Source: Meiothermus sp. QL-1 (GTDB lineage Bacteria > Deinococcota > Deinococci > Deinococcales > Thermaceae). From it: a stretch of DNA of 64,000 nt. The position numbers were made by a program, and so were the translations under genes. Numbering within the stretch: position 1 is the stretch's first letter; each line of letters opens with the position of its first letter. The notes under the pieces were generated by a model. It was given only the letters and a program-made list of their open reading frames with translations, searched no databases and was not told the DNA's origin. The stretch is from assembly GCF_003351145.1 (NCBI RefSeq), contig NZ_QQSV01000003.1, positions 124,001 to 188,000 of the forward strand, in the 5' to 3' direction. Below are positions 56,482 to 64,000 of the stretch, piece after piece.

Positions 56482-57402
56482 ATGGGGCGCCGACTGGCCT
56501 TCTTTGGCTCGCCGGCCTGGGCCCTGCCGGTGCTGGAGGCCCTCTGCCAGCACCACGAGGTGGCCCTGGTGGTCACCCAGCCCGACAAGCCCGCAGGCCG
56601 CGGTCTCAGGCTGACCCCCTGCCCGGTGGCGGCCTGGGCGGAGGCGAGGGGCCTTAGGGTGGAGAAGCCCGCGCGGCTTCGTAAAAACCCTGAGTTCCTG
56701 GCGCTTTTTCAAAGCCTGGGCCTCGAGGTTGCCGTCACCGCAGCCTATGGCAAAATCCTCCCCGCCGAGCTGTTGGAGGTGCCCGAATACGGCTTCCTCA
56801 ACCTGCATCCCTCCGACCTGCCCAAGTACCGGGGCCCCGCGCCGGTGCAGTGGACGCTCATCAACGGCGAGACCGAGACCGCAGTCTGCATCATGCAGAC
56901 CGATGCGGGCATGGACACCGGCCCCATCCTGGCCCGCTGGCGCACCCCTATAGGCCCTGACGAGACTGCGGTGGAGCTTTCCGAGCGGCTTCGCGCCAAG
57001 GGCATTGAGCTCCTGCTCGGCCTGCTGGAGAATCTAGAGCACCTGAATCCCTCCCCCCAGCCCCCCCAGGGCACCCATGCCCCCATGCTGCGAAAGGAGG
57101 ATGGCCGGATACGCTGGGCGGATAGCGCCGCGGCCATCTACAACCGCCACCGGGGGGTGCAGCCCTGGCCCGGGAGCTGGTTCAGCTTCCAGGGGAGGCG
57201 GGTCCAGGTCTTGCGGATGCGCAAGGAAGACCTGCCTCCGGCCTCGCCGGGGACGGTGGTGGGGATCGGGGAAGGGGTGATGGTGGCCGCGGGCGAGGGG
57301 GGCATAGCCCTGCTCGAGGTCAAGCCCGAGGGAAGGAGGCCCATGCCCGCCGCCGACTGGGCTCGAGGGGTCCGGCTACTGCCTGGGGCAGAACTGGTTT
57401 GA
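56482..57402 (+). CDS. fmt: Methionyl-tRNA formyltransferase
   Basis: A 306-residue enzyme that formylates initiator Met-tRNA. The N-terminal FFGSPAWALPVLEAL and the QPDKPAGRG loop bind tRNA and folate. The active site is in NLHPSDLPKYRGPAPVQWTLINGE, and TDAGMDTGPIL is the next conserved block. A C-terminal OB domain for tRNA binding begins near residue 205. It directly follows def, the common bacterial order. The kinase gene follows after 31 nt. Confidence 0.96.
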   Translation: MGRRLAFFGSPAWALPVLEALCQHHEVALVVTQPDKPAGRGLRLTPCPVAAWAEARGLRVEKPARLRKNPEFLALFQSLGLEVAVTAAYGKILPAELLEVPEYGFLNLHPSDLPKYRGPAPVQWTLINGETETAVCIMQTDAGMDTGPILARWRTPIGPDETAVELSERLRAKGIELLLGLLENLEHLNPSPQPPQGTHAPMLRKEDGRIRWADSAAAIYNRHRGVQPWPGSWFSFQGRRVQVLRMRKEDLPPASPGTVVGIGEGVMVAAGEGGIALLEVKPEGRRPMPAADWARGVRLLPGAELV

Positions 57403-57433
57403 GCTGGGCTGGGGCGCGGGTATCCTGGAGCCG

Positions 57434-59260
57434 GTGAAACTGGCGGACCGATACCAGCTTCTGGCCCCCCTGGGTGAGGGGGGAATGGCCGAGGTCTGGA
57501 AGGCGCTCGATTTGCGCATGGACCGGCCGGTGGCGGTGAAGATCCTTCACGCCTATCTGCACCCGAGCGAGCGCCAGCGCTTTTTCCAGGAGGTGAGGGC
57601 CCTCTCCCGCCTCTCCCACCCTGGGGTGGTGCAGGTCTTCGATTTGGGGGAGGAGGCGGGGCGCACCTACTTCGTGATGGAGCTGGTCGAGGGGGGCAGC
57701 TACGACCGGCTGGGCCCCTTTGAGGATGGGATGGAAGGCCTGCGCCTGCTTTTGGCTTCGGCCCGGGTGTTGGAGGCGCTGGCCCATCTGCACGCCCGGG
57801 GGGTAATCCACCGCGACCTCACCCCGCGCAACATCCTGGTCACGCTGGAGGGCCAGCCCAAGCTGATGGACCTGGGCCTGGCCTACCTGATGCAGGAAAG
57901 CCGCCACCTTACCCGCACCGGCATCACCGTGGGCACCCCAGAGTATATGGCCCCCGAGCAGGCCAAGGGCCTCCCCCTCACCCCCCAGGCCGACCTCTAC
58001 AGCTTTGGGGCGGTGCTCTACCGCACCCTGACGGGAAAGCCCCTCTTCGAGGGGGAGAACGACCAGTCGGTGCTCTACCAACACGTTTACGAGGTGCCCG
58101 CCCCCCCTCAGGCGCGCAATCCGGCTGTGCCGCCGGCGGTGGCCGAGCTGGTGCTGGCCCTTTTGCAGAAAAACCCGGCCGAGCGCCCGGCCAGCGCCCG
58201 GGCGGCCCACGCGGTCCTGGAGGAGGCTTTGCGCACCTACCGCGAGCACCTTTCGGCCACCCCCAGGGCCGGTGCCAGCCGCAGCGGGCACTACCCAAGC
58301 GGTCCGGCCCGGCCAGAGCGGCTCGAGCTCGCCGGTACCTTCGACCTTGCCGGGCAGGTGGCCTGGCCGGGTGAGCTGGTGGCGCGGGAGGGAAACCTCT
58401 GGGTGGGGGCCGGACAGGGGCTTGCCCGGCTCGATCTGGCCGATGGCGCCCTGCATCGCTACCGCCTGGGCGATGAGGTCTCGGCTCCTCCAGTGGTGGA
58501 CGGGTCGCGGGTCTATGTGGCGGCCTGGGACGGCCGCCTGACCGCCCTCACCCTTTCTGGGCGGCCGGTGCTGAGCTTTCCCACCCGGGCCGAGATTACC
58601 GCCGCCCCGCTGGTGGCTGGGCTCATCTATCTTCCAGGGCGGGATGGGTTCTTGTACGCCCTCGACGCCAGTGGCACCCTGCGCTGGGGTTTCCAGGCTG
58701 GGAGTGAGCTTTCGGCCCCGCCCACGCTTTACCGGGGGCTCCTCTTCGTGGCCGCGGAGAGCGGCTGGCTTTTTGCCCTGGACCCCGAAACGGGCCGCCT
58801 GCGCTACAAGGTGGAGACCGGCCCCGTGCACACCGCCATACCTGCTCGGGGGGGGCTTCTGTTCATCCCTACCTGGGCCGGGGAGATTCATGCCTTCGAC
58901 CCTCTCACCCGCGAGGTGCAGTGGAGCTTCGACCTGGAGGGTGAGCTTTGGGGTGCACCGGCTCTGGACGAACGGAACCTGTACGCCGCCAGTTGGGCAG
59001 GGAAGCTTTACGCTCTGAACCAAAGAACCGGGGATGTGGTGTGGGAGCTCAAGGTCGGCAAGGTCACCGCAGCCCTCTCCATCGCCCACGGGGTGCTCTA
59101 CCTGGGTACCGAGGAGGGGCGGGTGCTGGGGGTGGATGCTCAGAGTGGGCGCCTGGTCTTCGAGGCCAGCGGCCTGGGCCCCATCCAGGTGCCGCCTTTG
59201 CCCTACCGGGGGGCGCTTTATGTGGCCACGCTAGCGGGGAAGCTGTACCGGTTTGCATGA
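57434..59260 (+). CDS. Eukaryotic-type Ser/Thr protein kinase with PQQ-type beta-propeller
   Basis: A 608-residue kinase. The N-terminal catalytic domain (about 1-265) has GEGGMAEVWKA, Lys36 in VAVKIL, HRDLTPRN (Asp128), DLG in place of DFG (146-148) and the YMAPEQ activation segment. The C-terminal 300 residues form a propeller of PQQ-type repeats (for example GRLTALTLSG, GFLYALDASG, GWLFALDPETG, GKLYALNQRTG). No membrane helix is seen. The architecture matches the PQQ-responsive, DNA-damage-linked kinase RqkA of Deinococcus. def-fmt-kinase order recalls the fmt-stp-prkC clusters of other bacteria. TATCCT lies 7 nt before the GTG. Confidence 0.9.
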   Translation: MKLADRYQLLAPLGEGGMAEVWKALDLRMDRPVAVKILHAYLHPSERQRFFQEVRALSRLSHPGVVQVFDLGEEAGRTYFVMELVEGGSYDRLGPFEDGMEGLRLLLASARVLEALAHLHARGVIHRDLTPRNILVTLEGQPKLMDLGLAYLMQESRHLTRTGITVGTPEYMAPEQAKGLPLTPQADLYSFGAVLYRTLTGKPLFEGENDQSVLYQHVYEVPAPPQARNPAVPPAVAELVLALLQKNPAERPASARAAHAVLEEALRTYREHLSATPRAGASRSGHYPSGPARPERLELAGTFDLAGQVAWPGELVAREGNLWVGAGQGLARLDLADGALHRYRLGDEVSAPPVVDGSRVYVAAWDGRLTALTLSGRPVLSFPTRAEITAAPLVAGLIYLPGRDGFLYALDASGTLRWGFQAGSELSAPPTLYRGLLFVAAESGWLFALDPETGRLRYKVETGPVHTAIPARGGLLFIPTWAGEIHAFDPLTREVQWSFDLEGELWGAPALDERNLYAASWAGKLYALNQRTGDVVWELKVGKVTAALSIAHGVLYLGTEEGRVLGVDAQSGRLVFEASGLGPIQVPPLPYRGALYVATLAGKLYRFA

Positions 59261-59296
59261 GGCGGCCCCTGGGGTGGCGCTGGGTTAGACTGTTCG

Positions 59297-61615
59297 GTGT
59301 CTTTGCGCCTGACCGACGAGCAGCAGGCCATTGTGGCCCACAACGAGGGGCCTGCGCTGGTTTTCGCCGTGGCCGGGGCCGGCAAGACCACCGCGCTGGT
59401 GCACCGCATCGAGCGCCTGGTGCGGGAGGAGGTCTTCGAGCCGCGCAAAATCCTGGCCACTTCCTTCAGCCGTATGGCGGTGGACGACCTCAGGCAGGCG
59501 CTCTCGCGCTGGCCCCACACCCTGGGGGTGCAGGTTTCCACCCTGCATGCGCTCTGCTACCGCATCTTGCGCAAGGCTGAGCGGGAGGGCCTCTGGCCTG
59601 GAGCTGAGCTCAGGGAAGAGGCCGAGCGGATTCTGCTGCAACGCGCGATGCAGCGGGCCCGCGAGCTCAGGTGCTCCTGGGTTTCCGAGCTGGACGGCCT
59701 CGAGCCCGAGGACTTCCTGAACTACGTGGGGGCCTGTAAAGGCAACCTGCAGTACGCCGACCTGAAGGGGGCCGGGCTGCCTCCAGCGGCCCTGCGGGTG
59801 GCTGCGCAGGCGAAGGCCCCCGAGGGGCTCGAGTGGTACCTGGACCTGTACCGGCTTTTCGAGCAGGTGCGGCGGGAGGAAGGAATTCTTACCTTCGACG
59901 ACATGCTGATGCAGGGCTGGGAGGTGCTGGTGCGGCACCCCGATTTACTCCAGGCGGTGCAACGGGCCTTTCAGGCAGTGCTGGTGGACGAGTTCCAGGA
60001 TGTGAACCTGGCCCAGTCGGAGCTGCTCGACCTGATTACCGCGCCGCACCGCAACTACATGGCGGTGGGCGACGACGACCAGACCATCTACGAGTGGCGG
60101 GGGGCCAGTCCACGCTTCATCCTGGAATTCGCTCGCCGGTACGGGGCGAAAAAATACCTGATCCGCGACACCTTTCGCTGCCCGCTGCCCCAGGCCTTGC
60201 TGGCCAACCAGGTCATCGCCCAGAATCCCCAGCGCGAGCCCAAGCGGCTGAGCCCCGTTCGGCTGGGAAAGGGGCGGGTGCACCTGTGTTTGCCGCCCCA
60301 CGCGCCGGCCCAGGCCCTGGCCCTGGTGGACGAGGTTGAGTCCCTGCAGGCGCAGGGCTACCGGCTTGACCAGATGGTGGTGCTCCTCCGGCTCTACGCC
60401 CAGACCCCCTATCTGGAGCAGCTTCTCCTCGAGCGCTCCATCCCCTACCAGGTGGTGGGCAGCCCTCCCTTCTACCAGCGGCCGGAGATCAGGGTGCTGT
60501 TGAGCTATCTGCGCCTGGCTTTGGGCGAGGGGGAGGCGCAGGACTGGTTTGCCGTTTACAACACGCCCAAGCGCTACCTGAGCCGGGCTGTGGCCGAGGT
60601 GGTTTGGCGGAGGGCGCAGGAGGTGGGGCTGGAGGAGGCTTTGGTGCAGGTGGCGCACCAGGAAGTTTCGGCTCAGAGGCCGCTGCTCGAGCTGGCCGAG
60701 CTTTTTTTCTGGCTCCGCTCTGCTGCGGGTGCGCCCGCCCATGCCGTGTTGGAAGCCCTGGAGCGGCGCCTGGACTATTCCCGCCACCTTCTTCGCGGCT
60801 TGCCCGAGGTGGGGGCGGGTCGGGTGGAGGGGGTGCGGGTCTTCATCGAGTACGCGCGGGACAAGGGCCAGGTGCGCGACCTCCTTGCCCACCTGCGCGA
60901 GCTGGTTCGGTGGCACGACGGTACTAGCGCCGAGCGGCTCAGCCTGATGAGCATTCATCGGTCGAAGGGCCTCGAGTGGCCCATAGTCTTCCTCCCAGAC
61001 TGCAACCTGGGCACGTTTCCCTATAGCAGCGGAAACCTGGAGGAGGAGCGGCGGCTTTTCTACGTGGCCCTCACCCGCAGCTCGAGCCACACCTACCTCT
61101 ATGCCCTATCCTCCCTGCCCCTCTCGCCCTTTTTGCAGGAGGCGGAGGTGTTGGAAGCAGCCGAGCGGCTGGAGAAGGCCCTAGCCCAGCCCCCCGAGGC
61201 TCTTTCCACCGCTGCGCTGGTGGCCCTGGCCCGGGAGGTAGCCGCGTTCGGCCTGGAGCGCTTTCTCTCCCACTGGTGGCCCGCTACGGCCCGGCTTGTG
61301 GCCCGGGTGCTGCGCCTTTTCGCCAGGGCCGAGGCTATGGGGCTTTCGGCTGCGCTGGGGCTTACGGCGGAGGCCAAAAAGGTCTGGGCGGACCTTGGTA
61401 GCGAGCCAGGCGAGGGCCCTCCGGGAGAATTTGCCGACCTGGCCGCCCTTGCACCCCAGCCAAAGAGCGGGCCTTTGCCCGGGCAGTGGGTGCGACACCT
61501 CCAGTTTGGCGTGGGCCGGGTGGTGGCGTTGGAGGATGGGGTGGTCACGGTGGCCTTTGCTGAAGGGATGCGGCGGCTGGCTCTGCGCTATGCCCGGCTC
61601 GAGGTGCTCGGTTAA
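59297..61615 (+). CDS. UvrD/PcrA-like superfamily I DNA helicase
   Basis: A 772-residue 3'-5' helicase. AVAGAGKTTALVHRIERL is motif I, VDEFQDVNLAQ motif II, GDDDQTIYEWRGA motif III, and SIHRSKGLEWPIVFLPD with EEERRLFYVALTRS cover motifs V and VI. The C-terminus carries HLQFGVGRVVALEDGVVTVAF, the Tudor-like domain that in PcrA/UvrD contacts RNA polymerase. The start is a GTG 5 nt after TAGACT, so leaderless translation is likely. It follows the kinase gene by 36 nt. Confidence 0.92.
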   Translation: MSLRLTDEQQAIVAHNEGPALVFAVAGAGKTTALVHRIERLVREEVFEPRKILATSFSRMAVDDLRQALSRWPHTLGVQVSTLHALCYRILRKAEREGLWPGAELREEAERILLQRAMQRARELRCSWVSELDGLEPEDFLNYVGACKGNLQYADLKGAGLPPAALRVAAQAKAPEGLEWYLDLYRLFEQVRREEGILTFDDMLMQGWEVLVRHPDLLQAVQRAFQAVLVDEFQDVNLAQSELLDLITAPHRNYMAVGDDDQTIYEWRGASPRFILEFARRYGAKKYLIRDTFRCPLPQALLANQVIAQNPQREPKRLSPVRLGKGRVHLCLPPHAPAQALALVDEVESLQAQGYRLDQMVVLLRLYAQTPYLEQLLLERSIPYQVVGSPPFYQRPEIRVLLSYLRLALGEGEAQDWFAVYNTPKRYLSRAVAEVVWRRAQEVGLEEALVQVAHQEVSAQRPLLELAELFFWLRSAAGAPAHAVLEALERRLDYSRHLLRGLPEVGAGRVEGVRVFIEYARDKGQVRDLLAHLRELVRWHDGTSAERLSLMSIHRSKGLEWPIVFLPDCNLGTFPYSSGNLEEERRLFYVALTRSSSHTYLYALSSLPLSPFLQEAEVLEAAERLEKALAQPPEALSTAALVALAREVAAFGLERFLSHWWPATARLVARVLRLFARAEAMGLSAALGLTAEAKKVWADLGSEPGEGPPGEFADLAALAPQPKSGPLPGQWVRHLQFGVGRVVALEDGVVTVAFAEGMRRLALRYARLEVLG

Positions 61616-61630
61616 TGGGGATGGACCGGC

Positions 61631-62599
61631 TCAGGTGCTGTTCAGCAGCCTGGCCACCTTCTTAAGCTCGGCCACCAGGTCCTTGCGCACCAGCAGGGTG
61701 ACCTTCCCATGCCGCACCACCACGGTGTCCTGGAGGCCGATCGTCACCACCAGCTCGTCCTCGGGGGCGTAGATGATGGCCCCCTCGGTGTGCAGGCCCA
61801 GGTGCCGGCCCAAAGCCAGGTTGGGCCCCTCCTTGGGAAAGTGCCGCTCCAGGGCGGTCCAGTCGCCCAAGTCGTCCCAAGGAAAGGTGGCGAGCACCAT
61901 GTAGGCCCGCTGGCTTTTTTCGCTCACCGCGTAGTCCAGGCTAATCTTTTCTCCGCGGCCTTCCAGCACCCAAGGGGCGTGCTGCTGGAACTCCTCGAGC
62001 CACACCCTTCTTTGGGCCAGGTAGATGCCGGCGTTCCAGTAGTAGCGGCCGCTGGCCACGAACTCTTCGGCCAGCTCCGGGTTGGGCTTCTCTCGAAAGC
62101 GGGCCACGCGGTAGACCCCGGGCCGCACCTCAGCGCCCTTTTCCAGGTACCCGTACCCGGTGGCAGGGTATGCGGCTGGGACCCCTATGGTGAAGAGGCC
62201 GGGGAGTTCTGCTGCGGCGCATAGGGCCTGCTCGAGGTCCCGGGCAAAGGCTTGTTCGTCGCCTACGTGGTGGTCGGCGGGGAAGAAGGCCAACACCCCT
62301 TCCGGTAGCCTTTTCAGGGCAAGGGCCACGGCGAAGGCGGTGTCCTTGGGTTCAGGCTCCAGAAGCAGGTTGTCCTCAGGCAACCAGGGCAAGTGCTCCC
62401 GCACCAGCGGTGCAAGCTGCGGTGGGGCTGCCACGAACACACTGGCCTCACCGAAGATCCCCCTGAGCCGCTCGCCCGTGGTCTCCAGCAGGCTTTTGGG
62501 GCCGAAAAGGCGCAGGAAAGGCTTGGGTTGCTCAGGAGTGGAAAGGGGCCAGAACCGTTCTCCTCGCCCTCCGGCCAAGATTACCGCCAGCCGCCTCAT
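61631..62599 (-). CDS. manC: Mannose-1-phosphate guanylyltransferase
   Basis: A 322-residue nucleotidyltransferase making GDP-mannose from mannose 1-phosphate and GTP. LAGGRGERFWPLSTPEQPKPFLRL is the signature loop, and FPADHHV, TGYGYLEKG, RFREKPN, YYWNAGIYL and FPWDDLGDW follow in the normal order. The length is that of a stand-alone enzyme without the isomerase domain. The ATG at 62599 overlaps the stop of the upstream phosphohexomutase gene (ATGA), linking both to GDP-mannose formation for glycans. Confidence 0.92.
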   Translation of the reverse strand: MRRLAVILAGGRGERFWPLSTPEQPKPFLRLFGPKSLLETTGERLRGIFGEASVFVAAPPQLAPLVREHLPWLPEDNLLLEPEPKDTAFAVALALKRLPEGVLAFFPADHHVGDEQAFARDLEQALCAAAELPGLFTIGVPAAYPATGYGYLEKGAEVRPGVYRVARFREKPNPELAEEFVASGRYYWNAGIYLAQRRVWLEEFQQHAPWVLEGRGEKISLDYAVSEKSQRAYMVLATFPWDDLGDWTALERHFPKEGPNLALGRHLGLHTEGAIIYAPEDELVVTIGLQDTVVVRHGKVTLLVRKDLVAELKKVARLLNST

Positions 62600-63978
62600 G
62601 CCCCCACCACCCTTCGAGCCTCCTGCAAGAGCGCCCCCACCAACCCAGGCGAGGTGGCCTCCACATAAAGCCGCAGCACCGGCTCGGTGCCCGAAGCGCG
62701 GAAGAGCACCCAGGCCTCGGGGTAGAGCCACTTCACCCCGTCCAACGCCTCCACCCCTACCGGCCGAAGCCCCGCCAGCGCGCGCGGCTCCTGCAGGGAG
62801 GCCAGGTCCAGAGGGGCTTCCAGAGGGAGGTCGAGCCGGTCGTAGGCGTGGGGCAGGCCGACCAGGGATTCCACTTGCTTGAACTGCTCCTCCAGGTCCT
62901 CCCCCGTGACCGCCAGGCTTTCTAGTAGGAGGAGGGCGGCTAGAAGACCATCGCGCTCGGGCAGGTGTTCAGGCAGGCCCACCCCTCCCGACTCCTCTCC
63001 TCCGAGAAAGGCCCCGCCCAAACTCGTCCTTGATCCACTTAAAGCCGATGGGGGTGGTGGTGACAGCAAAGCCCAGCCGCTGGCCTAGGTGGTCTATCAG
63101 CCAGCTCACCGCAAAGTTTTTCACCACCCGGCCCCGGTATCCCCGAAGGAAGCGGTAGCGGGCCAGAACGGCCAGGATCTGGTGGGGGTTAAAGTAGGTC
63201 CCACCGGCGAGCACCACGCCTACCCGGTCGGCATCTCCATCCGTGACCGCGGCGAAGCTGGGGGGAACCTGGCCCTCGAGGGCAGAGCGGGTGAAGGCCA
63301 GGTTCCTGGGGATTGGCTCGGGGTGCACCCCGTGGAAGAGGGGGTGGGCCTCGGCCCGCAGGGGCACCACCGGGCAGGGAAGCCCCGCCTGGGTGAAGAA
63401 GTCCTGCAGGATTCCAGCCCCAGCCCCGCCCATAGCGTCGTGGAATAGGGCGAACCCAGGGTTGTCCCGGAGCCAGGCCTCCAGCGCGCTCAAGTCTACC
63501 TGCCGGGCTAGAGCCTCTAGGTAGGCAGCCTTCAGGTCCACCGTTTGGTACCCGCCCTGGCGGTCAGGGGCCTCGGCAGGGATCAGGCGTTTGATGGCGC
63601 GGGCTGTTTCTTGGGGAATGGGTCCTCCGGCAGCGTCCTTGAACTTTACCCCAAGGTACTCGGGCGGGTTGTGGCTGGCGGTGACCATGGCCCCCCCGTC
63701 GGCCCCGAGGTGCTGCACGGCGAAGGAGAGCAGGGGGGTGGGGACTGCTCCTGGCAACAGGTAGACCTCGAGGCCTAACCCGGCCAGGTGGGCGGCCAGG
63801 GCGTGGGCAAAGGCGTGGGCTTGGAAGCGGGTGTCGTGCCCAACACCACCCTCCGCCCTTCCCGCTCTTGAAGGTAGCGTCCATAGCCCTCGGCCAGCCG
63901 GTGCAGGTTGCTGAAGGTGAACTCCCGGGCCATGACTCCCCGGAAGCCTTCTGTACCGAGTTTGATCTGGGAGTACAC
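62596..63978 (-). pseudogene. Phosphoglucomutase/phosphomannomutase gene with two frameshifts
   Basis: Reading from a GTG at 63978, the frame starts KLGTEGFRGVMAREFTFSN and holds until about 63841. One G is missing from the GGG run at 63839-63841 (minus strand), after which HDTRFQAHAFAHAL continues in another frame. That frame carries the phosphoserine loop TASHNPPE and TDGDADRVG (metal site). At 63017-63019 there is one G too many; removing it restores FGGAFLGGEESGGVG and the rest, including RASGTEPVLRLYVE. All functional motifs are intact, so either two sequencing errors in G runs or a very recent inactivation explains this. Confidence 0.8.
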
Positions 63979-64000
63979 GGCAAGCCTCCGCCGGGGTATT

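Overview
The window is a compact, roughly two-thirds GC chromosomal segment from a member of the Thermaceae (Deinococcota), most likely Meiothermus or a close relative. The RNA polymerase omega subunit, the M29 aminopeptidase, the TAXI-TRAP transporter, the five-domain S1 protein and the PQQ-propeller kinase all fit that group. Genes are closely packed on both strands. I see no rRNA, tRNA, CRISPR array or intact mobile element. A striking signal is that over twenty genes have a -10-like hexamer (TAnnnT or a near match such as CAGAAT) 5-9 nt before the start codon and no Shine-Dalgarno site, as expected for leaderless mRNAs. Downstream operon genes and genes with a full -35/-10 promoter and a leader carry good Shine-Dalgarno sites instead.

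Layout. 1-4.8 kb: start of trpC, a patatin-like lipase, and a TAXI-TRAP transporter with a terminator between receptor and permease genes. 4.8-14.6 kb: an RNA methyltransferase, hisF-hisIE, class II fructose bisphosphatase, asd with a possible attenuator leader, ispF, an HD protein, an SDR reductase, a FUN14 protein, hom and queG. 14.6-17.8 kb: an HxlR-type regulator divergent from a yceI / ring-cleaving dioxygenase / hydrolase / flavin reductase operon that resembles Bacillus quinone-detoxification genes. 17.8-24.3 kb: a phosphoesterase apparently started at CTG, recN, a PAS-GAF-GGDEF protein, marC, argR, rpoZ, a cupin and an old-yellow enzyme. 24.4-27.4 kb: acyl-CoA dehydrogenase with etfBA. 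27.4-30.7 kb: three envelope proteins (two with MliC lysozyme-inhibitor-like domains) and an orphan E3-binding protein with a degenerate acyltransferase domain. 30.8-37.4 kb: an M29 aminopeptidase, rpsA, an orphan molybdenum hydroxylase large subunit, a small secreted protein and a highly divergent hemC. 37.4-39.6 kb: a wrecked helicase-nuclease gene with a perfect palindrome at an internal deletion junction.

39.7-48.7 kb, the most interesting block: seven genes on the minus strand, in order MocR-type regulator, ethanolamine-type permease, glutamine-synthetase-like ligase, SDR alcohol dehydrogenase, aldehyde dehydrogenase, class I amidotransferase-type hydrolase, and a cNMP/CBS/DUF294 protein. 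Read as chemistry this is a gamma-glutamylation route for an amino alcohol: import, ligation to glutamate, two oxidations, and hydrolysis that regenerates glutamate. Ethanolamine to glycine is the simplest fit. There is no FAD amine oxidase, so it is not the standard putrescine (Puu) route.

48.7-64 kb: plsY, a 36-residue membrane peptide, recG, a catalytic/non-catalytic M16 peptidase pair, two CAP-domain secreted proteins, def-fmt followed by a PQQ-propeller Ser/Thr kinase, a UvrD-like helicase, a mannose-1-phosphate guanylyltransferase and a phosphohexomutase gene broken by two one-base shifts in G runs. Four convergent gene pairs share a single CTAG as both stop codons.
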